64,000 nucleotides of DNA from Solimonas sp040066175 (lineage in GTDB: Bacteria > Pseudomonadota > Gammaproteobacteria > Nevskiales > Nevskiaceae). Positions 35,627 through 44,609 of this stretch are shown piece after piece; position 1 is the stretch's first letter, and each line of letters starts with the position of its first letter. The DNA lies in the NCBI RefSeq assembly GCF_040066175.1, contig NZ_JBEAAM010000004.1:1-64000 (forward strand), given 5' to 3'. Made by a program: the position numbers and the translations under genes. The notes under the pieces were generated by a model. It worked only from the letters and a program-made list of their open reading frames with translations, was not told the origin of the DNA and searched no databases.

Positions 35627-36727
35627 ATGACGCAGAACGAACTGGCCCAGGCACGCCAGCAGATCGATGCGCTGGACGAACAGATCCAGTCGCTGATCTC
35701 GCAGCGTGCGCGTATCGCGCAGGCGATCGCGCACATCAAGCAGCGCATGGGCGACACGGGCGATCACTATCGTCCGGCGCGCGAGGCCGAAGTGCTGCGC
35801 GCGGTGATCGCGCGCAATCAGGCCAACGGCGGGCCGCTGACCGACGAGGCGATCGCGCGGTTGATGCGCGAGATCATGTCGGCCTGCCTGTCGCTGGAGT
35901 CGCCGCTGACCGTCGCGTACCTGGGCCCCGAAGGCACCTATACGCAGGCCGCCGTGCTCAAGCACTTCGGTGACAGCGTGCGCGCGCGGCCGATGCACGC
36001 GATCGACGAGATCTTCCGCGACGTCGAAAGCGGCGCCGCGGACTACGGCGTCGTGCCCGTCGAGAATTCGACCGGCGGTGTCGTCAGCCACACGCTCGAC
36101 GAACTGGTGTTCACCAAGCTGCGCATCTGCGGCGAAGTCATGCTGCCCGTGCACCACCACCTGCTGTCGGCCGGAACCGATCTGGACAAGGTGACCAAGG
36201 TTTACTCGCACCCCCAGTCGTTCGCACAGTGCCGCAAGTGGCTCGACGCCAAACTGCCCAAGGCGATCCGGGAGACCGTCTCCAGCAACGGCCAGGCGGC
36301 CGCGCAGGCCCGCGCCGAAGGTGTGGGCGTCGCAGCGATCGCCAGCCTTCAGGCTGGCCGCATCAACGCGCTCAACATCCTGGCCTCGAACATCGAGGAC
36401 GATCCCAACAACACCACGCGGTTCCTGGTGCTGGGCAAGCAGGATCCGGCGCCGACCGGGCAGGACATCACGTCGATCGTGCTGTCCGGACATCGCAACC
36501 AGCCGGGCTCGCTGCTGAAGCTGTTGCAGCCGCTGGCCAACGCGGGTCTCGACATGACGCGCATCGAGTCACGCCCGGTGCGCGGCTCGGCGGTGCAGGA
36601 TTACTACTTCTTCATCGACTTCGTCGGCCACGCCGCGACGCCGGCAGTCCGCAAGGCGCTGGACGAGGTCAGCGCCGCGGCCGGATTTTTCAAGATTCTG
36701 GGTTCGTATCCCCGGGCCGTCGTCTGA
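35627..36727 (+). CDS. pheA: Bifunctional chorismate mutase/prephenate dehydratase
   Basis: P-protein for phenylalanine synthesis. The 366-residue product has an AroQ chorismate mutase domain (residues 1-90, QQIDALDEQIQSLISQRARI). The prephenate dehydratase domain follows (VAYLGPEGTYTQAAVLKHFG to NNTTRFLVLGKQ), then a C-terminal ACT domain with RNQPGSLLKLLQPLANAGLD and the ESRP motif that binds phenylalanine for feedback. It leads the aromatic run pheA-hisC-tyrA-aroA-cmk. Confidence 0.97.
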   Translation: MTQNELAQARQQIDALDEQIQSLISQRARIAQAIAHIKQRMGDTGDHYRPAREAEVLRAVIARNQANGGPLTDEAIARLMREIMSACLSLESPLTVAYLGPEGTYTQAAVLKHFGDSVRARPMHAIDEIFRDVESGAADYGVVPVENSTGGVVSHTLDELVFTKLRICGEVMLPVHHHLLSAGTDLDKVTKVYSHPQSFAQCRKWLDAKLPKAIRETVSSNGQAAAQARAEGVGVAAIASLQAGRINALNILASNIEDDPNNTTRFLVLGKQDPAPTGQDITSIVLSGHRNQPGSLLKLLQPLANAGLDMTRIESRPVRGSAVQDYYFFIDFVGHAATPAVRKALDEVSAAAGFFKILGSYPRAVV

Positions 36728-36743
36728 TTCTTTCGGGATCGCA

Positions 36744-37877
36744 ATGGGACAGACACTCCACACGCACGCCGCGCCGGGCATCCTCGGCATCGAGCCCTAT
36801 ACGCCGGGCATGCCGATCGACGAACTGCAGCGGCGCCTGGGCGTCAAGAGCGCGATCAAGCTCGCGTCGAACGAAAACCCGCTGGGCATGAGCCCGAAGG
36901 TCCGGGCGGCACTGGCCGAGGCCGTGGCCAGCCAGAATCTGGCGCTGTATCCGGACGGCAGCGGTCATCGGCTCAAGCAGAAGCTGGCGCGGATGTTCGA
37001 CATCGCGCCGGAACGCATCACGCTGGGTAATGGTTCCAACGACATCCTGGAATTTCTCGCGCGCGTCTATGCCGGACCCGGCCGTGCGGTGATGTTTTCG
37101 GAGTACGCCTTCGCGGTGTACCCACTCGCTGCCCAGGCGCAGTCGGCCGAGAGTGTCGTCGTGCCGGCCAGGCCGGCTGAGGATCCGATGCCTTACGGGC
37201 ACGACATGGCCGCGTTCGCGCGCGTGCTGCGCGGCCGGCCGGATGTGGCGCTGGTGTTCGTCGCCAATCCGAACAACCCGACCGGCACCTGGCTGGAGCC
37301 GCAGGCGATCGAGGACTTCCTGCGCCAGGTTCCGCCGGACGTCATCGTCGCGCTCGACGAGGCCTATTTCGAGTATCAGGACCCGGCACTGCGTCCCGAT
37401 ACGCGACGCTGGCTCGACCAGTTCCCGAACCTGCTCGTCGCGCGCACGTTCTCGAAGGTGTACGGGCTCGCCGGGCTGCGCGTCGGCTATGCGTTCTCGC
37501 ATCCGGACGTGGCCGATCTGCTCAACCGCGTGCGCCAGCCGTTCAACAACAACAGTCTCGCGCTGCTCGCCGCCGAGGTGGCCCTGGACGACCAGGCGCA
37601 CGTCGCCCAGTCGGTGGAACTGAACGCGCGCGAACGTGCGCGCCTGACGCGCGAGCTGCGGGCGCTCGGCCTGGGCGTTCTGCCATCGCAGGCGAATTTC
37701 GTCACCGTGGATTTCCACCGCGATGCCCAGCCCATCCACCAGGGTCTGCTCGAACGCGGCGTGATCGTGCGGCCGATGGGTTCCTACGGCCTGCCGAATT
37801 TCCTGCGCGTGACCGTCGGCACCGTCGCCGAGAACGATCGTTTCCTGGGTGCGCTGAAGGAGGTTCTGCGGGGATGA
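36744..37877 (+). CDS. hisC: Histidinol-phosphate aminotransferase (HisC2-type)
   Basis: PLP aminotransferase of 377 residues. Motifs: IKLASNENPLGMSPKVRAAL, FVANPNNPTGTWLE, DEAYFEYQDPA and the PLP lysine in RTFSKVYGLAGLRVGYAF. Located between pheA and tyrA, as the second hisC copy of Pseudomonas. In this position it may also transaminate aromatic keto acids made by its neighbours. Starts 16 bp after pheA and overlaps tyrA by 4 bp. Confidence 0.94.
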   Translation: MGQTLHTHAAPGILGIEPYTPGMPIDELQRRLGVKSAIKLASNENPLGMSPKVRAALAEAVASQNLALYPDGSGHRLKQKLARMFDIAPERITLGNGSNDILEFLARVYAGPGRAVMFSEYAFAVYPLAAQAQSAESVVVPARPAEDPMPYGHDMAAFARVLRGRPDVALVFVANPNNPTGTWLEPQAIEDFLRQVPPDVIVALDEAYFEYQDPALRPDTRRWLDQFPNLLVARTFSKVYGLAGLRVGYAFSHPDVADLLNRVRQPFNNNSLALLAAEVALDDQAHVAQSVELNARERARLTRELRALGLGVLPSQANFVTVDFHRDAQPIHQGLLERGVIVRPMGSYGLPNFLRVTVGTVAENDRFLGALKEVLRG

Positions 37878-38743
37878 GTGCGCCGCGTCTGGCGATCATC
37901 GGCCTGGGACTGATCGGCGGTTCGCTGGCGCGAGCCTTGCGCGAGGCCGGCGCCGCCGGCCCGATCGCCGGTTACGATCCCGATCCGGCACAGCGCGACG
38001 CGGCCCAGCGATTGCGCGTCGTCGATCACGTGCACGACACCGCGGCCGCGGCGGTGGGCGACGCGGACGTCGTGGTGCTGGCCGTGCCGGTCCTGCACAC
38101 CGCCGAGGCGCTGCGCGCGTGTCTGCCGGCGCTCAAGGCGGACGTGATCGTCACCGACGTCGGCAGCACCAAGCAGTCGGTGCTCGATGACGTCGAACGC
38201 GTCTGCGGCAAGCTGCCGCCACGGTTCGTCGCGGCGCATCCGATCGCCGGCACCGAGAAGAGTGGCGTTGCCCATTCGCAGCCGGACCTGTTCCGCCGGC
38301 ATCGTGTGATCGTCACGCCACATGCGCAGCAGGACAGGACCGCACAGGCGCTGGTCACCCGTCTGTGGGAGGCGGTCGGCGCGCGGGTGGTCGAGATGGA
38401 CGCGCGCCGTCATGACGCGATCTTCGCCGCGACCTCACATCTGCCGCATGTGCTCGCATACAGCTTCGTCGATATGCTGGCGCAGCTCGATCGGGACCAC
38501 GACATCTTCTCCAATGCCGGCGGCGGTTTCCGCGACTTCACGCGCATCGCGTCGAGTTCGCCGCAGATGTGGCACGACATCGTGCGCGCCAATGCCGCGG
38601 CCGTTGGCAGCCTGCTCGACCGGCAGATCGACGAGCTGCGGCAGATCCGGACGATGATGCGCGAGTCGCGCTGGGATGATCTGAAGCGGCTGTTCGAGCG
38701 GGCGCGCGCGGCACGCGAACGCTATCTCGCGCAGATCGAATGA
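37874..38743 (+). CDS. tyrA: Prephenate dehydrogenase
   Basis: NAD(P)-dependent enzyme of tyrosine synthesis, converting prephenate (or arogenate) to the keto acid. The 289-residue protein starts with the Rossmann motif IIGLGLIGGSLARALREAG, has VVLAVPVLHTAEALRA, DVGSTKQSVLDDVE and the catalytic histidine region HPIAGTEKSGVAHSQPDLF, and ends with the dimerising helical domain. No chorismate mutase or ACT domain is fused. It overlaps hisC and aroA by 4 bp each; in Pseudomonas tyrA and aroA are fused, whereas here they remain separate overlapping genes. Confidence 0.94.
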   Translation: MSAPRLAIIGLGLIGGSLARALREAGAAGPIAGYDPDPAQRDAAQRLRVVDHVHDTAAAAVGDADVVVLAVPVLHTAEALRACLPALKADVIVTDVGSTKQSVLDDVERVCGKLPPRFVAAHPIAGTEKSGVAHSQPDLFRRHRVIVTPHAQQDRTAQALVTRLWEAVGARVVEMDARRHDAIFAATSHLPHVLAYSFVDMLAQLDRDHDIFSNAGGGFRDFTRIASSSPQMWHDIVRANAAAVGSLLDRQIDELRQIRTMMRESRWDDLKRLFERARAARERYLAQIE

Positions 38744-40068
38744 GCGTAGCGATGCCGCCCTTTCTGGACCTGGCGCCGATCCGCGGGGCGCGCGGTACCT
38801 TGCGGCTGCCGGGTTCCAAGAGCGTATCGATCCGCGCGCTGCTGCTGGCCAGTCTTGCACAAGGCGAGACGCGGCTGACCGGTCTGCTCGATTCCGACGA
38901 CACGCGCGTGATGCGCGAAGCCCTGCGCGCCTGCGGGGTGCCACTGCACGATGAAGGTGAGGCGGGTCTGTGTGTGCGCGGAGCGGCGCGTTTTCCGCTG
39001 CGCGAGGCGCAGATTTTCGTCGGCAACTCCGGATTGTCGATCCGCACGCTGGTCGCGGTGCTGTGTTTCATGGACGGCCGTTACCGGCTGTCGGGCGTGC
39101 CGCGCATGCACGAGCGGCCGATCGGTGATCTCGTCGATGCACTGCGGCCGCTAGGCGCGCGCATCACTTACCTGGAGCGTGAACGTTTTCCGCCACTGCT
39201 GATCGAGCCTGCGCTGCCGCGCGTGGCGCAGCCGGTGCGCGTGCGCGGCGACGCGTCCAGCCAGTTCCTGACCGGCATCCTGCAGGCGGCACCTCTGCTG
39301 GCGCGCGAGCAGCCGCTGACCGTGCAGGTCGAGGGCGAGCTGATCTCACGTCCGTACATCGACCTGAGCATCGCGCTGATGCGGCGCTTCGGTGTCGAAG
39401 TGGAACGCGGTGCAGGTGCATCGGGCGCCCCGCGCTACACCGTCGCCGCCGGTGCGCGCTATTGCTCGCCGGGCGTATTCGCCGTGGAAGGCGATGCCTC
39501 GTCGGCATCATACTTCCTGGCGCTCGGCGCACTCGCCGGCGGGCCGGTGCGCGTGCTCGGCATGGGTCGCAGCAGCCTGCAGGGCGACGTGCGCTTCGCC
39601 GAGGTGCTCACGGCGATGGGCGCCGAGATCGCGCAGGGTGATGACTGGACCGAGGCGCGCTCGATCGGACTCGCCGCGGGCTTCCGTCCACGTGCGATCG
39701 ACGCCGACTTCAACCACATTCCGGACGCGGCGATGACCGCGGCAGTGATCGCGTTGTTCGCCGACGGACCGAGCGTGCTGCGCAACATCGGCAGCTGGCG
39801 CGTCAAGGAGACCGACCGCATCGCAGCGATGGCGACGGAGCTGACCAAGGTGGGCGCGCGCGTCGAGGTCGGTGCCGACTACCTGCGCATCGAACCGCCG
39901 ACCGTGCTGCGTGCGGCGAGCATCGACACCTACGACGACCATCGCATGGCGATGAGTTTCTCTCTGGTTGCCTGCGGTGGCGTGAACGTCCGCATCAACG
40001 ACCCCGGCTGCGTCTCCAAGACCTTCCCGGATTACTTCGCGCAGCTGGCTGCACTGACCTCGACCTGA
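38740..40068 (+). CDS. aroA: 3-phosphoshikimate 1-carboxyvinyltransferase (EPSP synthase)
   Basis: Sixth shikimate-pathway enzyme, joining PEP and shikimate-3-phosphate. The 442-residue product has LRLPGSKSVSIRALLLASLA near residues 20-39; the usual N-R of SKS-x-S-N-R reads I-R. It also has VGNSGLSIRTLVAVLCFMDG, DASSQFLTGILQAAPLLA, FNHIPDAAMTAAVIALFADG and SWRVKETDRIAAMATELTKV. It overlaps tyrA by 4 bp and cmk follows after 1 bp. Confidence 0.96.
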   Translation: MSVAMPPFLDLAPIRGARGTLRLPGSKSVSIRALLLASLAQGETRLTGLLDSDDTRVMREALRACGVPLHDEGEAGLCVRGAARFPLREAQIFVGNSGLSIRTLVAVLCFMDGRYRLSGVPRMHERPIGDLVDALRPLGARITYLERERFPPLLIEPALPRVAQPVRVRGDASSQFLTGILQAAPLLAREQPLTVQVEGELISRPYIDLSIALMRRFGVEVERGAGASGAPRYTVAAGARYCSPGVFAVEGDASSASYFLALGALAGGPVRVLGMGRSSLQGDVRFAEVLTAMGAEIAQGDDWTEARSIGLAAGFRPRAIDADFNHIPDAAMTAAVIALFADGPSVLRNIGSWRVKETDRIAAMATELTKVGARVEVGADYLRIEPPTVLRAASIDTYDDHRMAMSFSLVACGGVNVRINDPGCVSKTFPDYFAQLAALTST

Positions 40069-40069
40069 C

Positions 40070-40798
40070 ATGGCCCGGCCGTCCACGCCCCAGGACTCAG
40101 GTCTCACGCATCGCGGACCCGCGACGCCGGTCGTCACCGTGGACGGTCCCAGCGGCGTCGGCAAGGGGCTGGTGACGCGCTGGCTGGCACAGCGCCTGCC
40201 GGGCTGGCACCGGCTCGACAGCGGCGCGCTCTATCGCATTCTCGCCCTGGCTGCGCACCGGCGCGGGATCGACCTGCATGACGCGGGCGCCGTCGCAGCG
40301 CTGGCACCGGCGCTCGACATCCGCTTCGCGGGGATGACCGAGGACGACGAGGCGATCCTGGTCGGCGGCGAGGACTGGACCCACGACGTGCGCAAAGAAT
40401 CGACCGGCGCGCTCGCGTCGCTGATCGCCGCGGCGCCGGCGGTGCGTGCCGCGCTGCTGCAGCGGCAGAAGGATTTCCGCCGTGCACCGGGATTGATCGC
40501 GGATGGCCGCGACATGGGCACGATCGTGTTCCCCGACGCGGTCCTCAAGATCTTCATGGACGCGAGTCCCGAGGAACGCGCGCTGCGCCGGCTCAAGCAG
40601 TTGAGCGAAAAAGGGATAAAGGCTACACTCGCGCCCCTTTGCGAGGAGATTCGCGCCCGCGACGAGCGCGACCGCAACCGCGCCATTGCGCCGCTCAAGC
40701 CGGCCGATGATGCGGAAGTGGTTGATACGACAGGGCTTTCCCCCCAAGACGTGCTGTCGAAGGTGGAAGCGCTGCTGCAGCGGCACCGCTTGGCGTAG
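40070..40798 (+). CDS. cmk: Cytidylate kinase
   Basis: Phosphorylates CMP and dCMP. The 242-residue protein has the P-loop VDGPSGVGKGLVTRWLAQ, LDSGALYRILALAA, a CMP-binding insert, LIADGRDMGTIVFPDA and the lid DERDRNRAIAPLKPADDA. A 23-residue N-terminal extension precedes the first strand. The gene contains a strong promoter-like sequence at 40601-40629 that would drive rpsA, the arrangement known in E. coli. Confidence 0.96.
   Translation: MARPSTPQDSGLTHRGPATPVVTVDGPSGVGKGLVTRWLAQRLPGWHRLDSGALYRILALAAHRRGIDLHDAGAVAALAPALDIRFAGMTEDDEAILVGGEDWTHDVRKESTGALASLIAAAPAVRAALLQRQKDFRRAPGLIADGRDMGTIVFPDAVLKIFMDASPEERALRRLKQLSEKGIKATLAPLCEEIRARDERDRNRAIAPLKPADDAEVVDTTGLSPQDVLSKVEALLQRHRLA
40601..40629 (+). 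promoter_or_regulatory. Promoter inside cmk, probably for rpsA
   Basis: TTGAGC (40601-40606), a 17-bp spacer and TACACT (40624-40629) in an AT-rich patch within the GC-rich cmk coding sequence. It lies about 285 bp upstream of the rpsA start, leaving a long leader. Confidence 0.6.
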
Positions 40799-40823
40799 CG
40801 TGCGTCTCCAAGACAAGACAGGT

Positions 40824-40860
40824 CCGGCTCCACAGGGATGTGCAGCCGGCGGTTTCCTTT
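40824..40860 (+). other. Stem-loop in the rpsA leader
   Basis: CCGGCT (40824-40829) and AGCCGG (40844-40849) with inner CAC/GTG pairing form a hairpin followed by CGGTTTCCTTTT. It could be a weak terminator after cmk or part of the rpsA leader, which in E. coli is folded for S1 autoregulation. Confidence 0.4.
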
Positions 40861-40913
40861 TGACGGGCCCCCGAGCAGGACGCGAGGGGATGTTCAACTT
40901 TTCGAGTGATTAG

Positions 40914-42590
40914 ATGAGCGAAAGTTTCGCTGAGTTGTTTGAGGCCAGCCTCAAGAGTGGCCAGTCCATGCAGTCCGGCACCATCGTCAACGCCAAGGTG
41001 CTGGAGGTCAAACCCGATGTCGTGATCGTCGATGCGGGCCTGAAGTCGGAGGGCGTGATTCCGATCCAGGAGTTCATGATCGACGGCGAACTCAAGGTCG
41101 CGGCCGGCGATGACGTGGAAGTGGCGCTGGAAACTGTCGAGGACGGCTTCGGCGAAACCAAGTTCTCCAAGGAAAAAGCCGAGCGCATCAAGACCTGGGA
41201 GCGCCTGGGCAAGGCGTTCGAGAACAAGGAGACGGTGGTCGGCACGATCACCGGCAAGGTCAAGGGCGGCTTCACGGTCGATATCGGTTCGGTCCGCGCG
41301 TTCCTGCCCGGCTCGCTGGTGGACGTGCGTCCGGTGCGCGACACGGCCTACCTCGAAGGCAAGCCGCTCGAGTTCAAGGTCATCAAGCTCGACAAGCTGC
41401 GCAACAACGTGGTGGTCTCGCGTCGTGAAGTGCTCGAGGCCGAGTACAGCGCCGAGCGCGACACGCTGCTCGCCAACCTGCAGGAAGGCGTGGTGCTGCG
41501 CGGCGTCGTCAAGAACCTGGTCGAGTACGGCGCCTTCGTCGATCTCGGCGGCATCGACGGCCTGCTGCACATCACCGACATGACCTGGAAGCGCGTCAAG
41601 GACCCGAGCGAGGTCGTGACGGTCGGCCAGGAAATCGACGTCAAGGTGCTCAAGTACGACCGCGAGCGCCGTCGCGTCTCGCTGGGCCTCAAGCAGCTGG
41701 GTGCCGATCCGTGGGTCGATATCGAGCGTCGCTACCCGGACAAGACCCGCCTGTTCGGCAAGGTCACCAACATCACCGATTACGGCGCTTTCGTCGAGAT
41801 CGAGCCCGGTGTCGAAGGCCTGGTGCACGTCTCGGAGATGGACTGGACCAACAAGAACGTCAATCCGGCGAAGGTCGTGCAGGTCGGCGACGAGGTCGAG
41901 GTGATGATCCTCGACATCGACGGCGAGCGCCGCCGCATCTCGCTGGGCATGAAGCAGTGCCGCCCGAACCCCTGGGAGGAGTTCGCGCAGAACCACCAGA
42001 AGGGCGACCGCGTGCACGGTGCGATCAAGTCGATCACCGACTTCGGCATCTTCATCGGACTGGACGGCGGTATCGACGGCCTCGTGCACCTGTCGGATCT
42101 CGACTGGAACGAGCCGGGCGAAGTCGCGGTCCGTCGCTACCAGAAGGGTCAGGAACTCGATGCCGTGGTGCTGGCGATCGACGCCGCGCGTGAGCGCATC
42201 TCGCTGGGCGTCAAGCAGGTCGGTGCCGACCCGCTGGCCGAGTTCATCGCCCGCAATGCCAAGGGTGCGGTGGTCAAGGGGATCGTGCGTTCGGTCGAGC
42301 CGCGCGGCGCCGTGATCGACCTGGGCAACGGGGTCGAGGGCTACATCCGTGCCAACGACCTGGCCCGCGAGCGCGTCGAGGACGCGACCAAGGTGATCAA
42401 GGAAGGCGACACGCTCGAGGCGCGCTTCGTCGGTGTCGATCGCAAGAACCGCACGATCCAGCTGTCGGTCCGCGAAAAGGAGATCCAGGAAGAGCAGGAG
42501 GCGGTGGCCGAGTACAGCCGCAATGCCGCCACTGGCAAGACCAGCCTGGGCGATCTGCTCAAGGAACAGATGGGCGGAGGCAACAACTGA
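40914..42590 (+). CDS. rpsA: 30S ribosomal protein S1
   Basis: RNA-binding ribosomal protein that helps mRNAs load onto the 30S subunit. The 558-residue product has six S1 repeats; recurrent strands include GTITGKVKGGFTVDIGSVRA, GVVKNLVEYGAFVDLGGIDG, GKVTNITDYGAFVEIEPGVE and GAIKSITDFGIFIGLDGGID. Length and start (MSESFAELFEASLKSGQSM) match the gammaproteobacterial family. Followed by an intrinsic terminator and then ihfB. Confidence 0.98.
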   Translation: MSESFAELFEASLKSGQSMQSGTIVNAKVLEVKPDVVIVDAGLKSEGVIPIQEFMIDGELKVAAGDDVEVALETVEDGFGETKFSKEKAERIKTWERLGKAFENKETVVGTITGKVKGGFTVDIGSVRAFLPGSLVDVRPVRDTAYLEGKPLEFKVIKLDKLRNNVVVSRREVLEAEYSAERDTLLANLQEGVVLRGVVKNLVEYGAFVDLGGIDGLLHITDMTWKRVKDPSEVVTVGQEIDVKVLKYDRERRRVSLGLKQLGADPWVDIERRYPDKTRLFGKVTNITDYGAFVEIEPGVEGLVHVSEMDWTNKNVNPAKVVQVGDEVEVMILDIDGERRRISLGMKQCRPNPWEEFAQNHQKGDRVHGAIKSITDFGIFIGLDGGIDGLVHLSDLDWNEPGEVAVRRYQKGQELDAVVLAIDAARERISLGVKQVGADPLAEFIARNAKGAVVKGIVRSVEPRGAVIDLGNGVEGYIRANDLARERVEDATKVIKEGDTLEARFVGVDRKNRTIQLSVREKEIQEEQEAVAEYSRNAATGKTSLGDLLKEQMGGGNN

Positions 42591-42633
42591 TACCGGTCCG
42601 GGCGCGGCGCCCGGAGTGCGCTATCCAGATCGG

Positions 42634-42663
42634 GGGCCGCGCTTGCGCGGCCCTCTTTTTTTC
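42634..42663 (+). terminator. rpsA intrinsic terminator
   Basis: GGGCCGCG (42634-42641) pairs with CGCGGCCC (42646-42653) across a CTTG loop, followed by TCTTTTTTTT. Strong rho-independent signal. Confidence 0.92.
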
Positions 42664-42704
42664 TTTATCGTTCAAGCTGATACGAATACTCAGCGCCTAG
42701 CGCC

Positions 42705-43034
42705 ATGACCAAGTCGGAATTGATCGAGCGGCTGGCCAACCGCCAGTCGCACCTGATGTACAAGGACGTGGAACTGGCGGTGAAGCTGGTGCTCGACCAG
42801 ATCAGCAACGCACTGGCACGCGACGAGCGGGTCGAGATCCGGGGCTTCGGCAGCTTTTCGCTGCATCACCGGCCGGCGCGCGTCGGGCGCAATCCGAAGA
42901 CCGGTGCGCCGGTGACCATCCCGCCCAAGCGCGTGCCGCATTTCAAGCCGGGCAAGGAGATGCGCGAACGGGTCAACCTCAGTGACAGTGCGTCCCCCGC
43001 CGCGCCGATGCCCGTGACCGGCAGCGCGGACTGA
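42705..43034 (+). CDS. ihfB: Integration host factor subunit beta
   Basis: DNA-bending HU/IHF-family protein that pairs with IHF-alpha. The 109-residue protein has MTKSELIERLANRQSHLMYK, VEIRGFGSFSLHHRPARVGR and the DNA-intercalating proline arm NPKTGAPVTIPPKRVPHFKP. An extra C-terminal tail of about 15 residues is rich in serine, alanine and proline. Position after rpsA is the conserved one. Confidence 0.96.
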   Translation: MTKSELIERLANRQSHLMYKDVELAVKLVLDQISNALARDERVEIRGFGSFSLHHRPARVGRNPKTGAPVTIPPKRVPHFKPGKEMRERVNLSDSASPAAPMPVTGSAD

Positions 43035-43042
43035 GCCTCGAC

Positions 43043-43348
43043 ATGTCGCGCATCGTGCTGATGGGCGGGTTGATCCTGGTGCTGGTGCTGGGTGCGGCGA
43101 TCGGGTATTTCAACGCACAGCCCGTCCACTTCGATTATCTGGTCGGCGTCCTGGAGCTGCCCTTGATCGCCGTCCTGATCCTTGCGTTCTGCGCAGGCGT
43201 CGTGGTCGCCTTGCTCGTGGTCGGTGCGCGCCTCCTCAGCCTGCGTCTCGAGCTGCGGCGCAGCGCGCGCCAGCTCCGCGAGCTCGAGATCGAGCTGCGC
43301 AACCTGCGCAATCTGCCCGTGACGACCGAAACCGGCGCCAGCCAATGA
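43043..43348 (+). CDS. lapA: LPS assembly protein A (DUF1049)
   Basis: Small inner-membrane protein of 101 residues with two transmembrane segments (about 5-21 and 42-65), a short NAQPVHFDYLVGVLELPL periplasmic loop typical of the family and a basic coiled-coil C-terminus. LapA works with LapB in controlling LpxC turnover and hence lipid A synthesis. It lies 8 bp after ihfB and 36 bp before lapB. Confidence 0.88.
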   Translation: MSRIVLMGGLILVLVLGAAIGYFNAQPVHFDYLVGVLELPLIAVLILAFCAGVVVALLVVGARLLSLRLELRRSARQLRELEIELRNLRNLPVTTETGASQ

Positions 43349-43384
43349 TCTGCGAAGGTCGGCTGCCGCATTCCCTGACTCACG

Positions 43385-44548
43385 GTGCTTGATCCGTTGT
43401 TTTCGTGGTTGCTGCTGCCGCTGGGCATGGCGCTCGGCTGGGCGCTGGCCCGGCGTCGGTCGCCGGCCGTGACGGCGATCAGCGGCGAGCAGCTCGGTGG
43501 ACTGATCGGCCAGATCGCGTCCGACGATCCCGATCAGGCCATCGCGGCGCTCAATACTGCAGCCGAACTCGACCCCTCGACAGCCGAACTGCATCTGCAG
43601 CTGGGCCGCATGTTCCGCAAGCGTGGCGAGGTCGATCGGGCGCTGCGGGTGCACGAAGCGCTGGCCACGCGCGGCGGCCTGGCGCCGGCCGTGCAGCTGC
43701 GGGCGCGCTACGAGCTGGCGCAGGACTACATGTCCGCAGGTGTGATGGATCGCGCCGAACAGCTGTTCACCGAGCTGGCGGGGCAAGGGGCCTACGCCGT
43801 CGAAGCAGCCGAGGCGATCCGGACGATCCACGAGCAGGCCCGTGAATGGCGGCCGGCCATCGAGGCGGCGCGGCGCCTGCAGGCCGTCAAGGGCGAGTCG
43901 CAGAGCGCCGCGATCGCGCAGTACTTCTGTGAGCTGGCCGAGGAGGCGCGGCGCGAGAAGCGCACGGATGAAGCGATCCGGCTGGTGCAGCAGGCGCTGG
44001 GCGAGGACCGCACCTGCGTGCGCGCGCACCTGATGCTCGGCGAACTGCGCGAAGCCGCCGGCGATCACGCCGCGGCGGCGCGCGCCTACCTGAAGGCCTT
44101 CGAGCACGATCCGCGTTTTCTGCCCGACGTGATCGAGCCTCTGCAGCGCTGTTTCGCGGCCAACGGCGACCGTGACGGTTTCCTGTTGTTCCTGAAGGAT
44201 GCCAAGGAGATGTCGTCGAGCAGCCTGCCGTTCGTCGCCGAGGCGCGATTGCTGGCCGAAACCGGCGTCGATCCGCTGGACCACCTCGTGCAGGGGCTCG
44301 AAAGCCGGCCGAGCCGCGCGGTGCTCGCGGAGTTCCTGGAAGCGCTCGAGCGCCAGCCCAACCTGATCGACTCGGGGCTCGGGCGGCCCGCGGCCAGTCT
44401 CCGCAAGGCCTTGCTCAGGCTGATGGAGGCCACGCCGAAGTATCAGTGCAGTCACTGCGGCTTCACGCCGAAGCAGATGTTCTGGCAGTGTCCGGGCTGC
44501 AAGCACTGGGGCACCACGGCGCCGGCCGACGACGTCCTGCGCGCGTGA
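43385..44548 (+). CDS. lapB: Lipopolysaccharide assembly protein LapB (YciM)
   Basis: Membrane-anchored TPR adaptor that promotes FtsH-dependent LpxC degradation. The 387-residue protein has one N-terminal transmembrane helix (LFSWLLLPLGMALGWALA), about eight TPR-like repeats (for example AALNTAAELDPSTAELHLQL and RAHLMLGELREAAGDHAAAA) and a C-terminal rubredoxin-type metal site with cysteine pairs in YQCSHCGF and WQCPGCKHW. The start is GTG at 43385. Confidence 0.94.
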   Translation: MLDPLFSWLLLPLGMALGWALARRRSPAVTAISGEQLGGLIGQIASDDPDQAIAALNTAAELDPSTAELHLQLGRMFRKRGEVDRALRVHEALATRGGLAPAVQLRARYELAQDYMSAGVMDRAEQLFTELAGQGAYAVEAAEAIRTIHEQAREWRPAIEAARRLQAVKGESQSAAIAQYFCELAEEARREKRTDEAIRLVQQALGEDRTCVRAHLMLGELREAAGDHAAAARAYLKAFEHDPRFLPDVIEPLQRCFAANGDRDGFLLFLKDAKEMSSSSLPFVAEARLLAETGVDPLDHLVQGLESRPSRAVLAEFLEALERQPNLIDSGLGRPAASLRKALLRLMEATPKYQCSHCGFTPKQMFWQCPGCKHWGTTAPADDVLRA

Positions 44549-44609
44549 AAGTTCGTGCCGCAGTGGCCCGGACTGCGGTAATCTCGAAGCATCGTGGGTG
44601 GAGGGCAGC

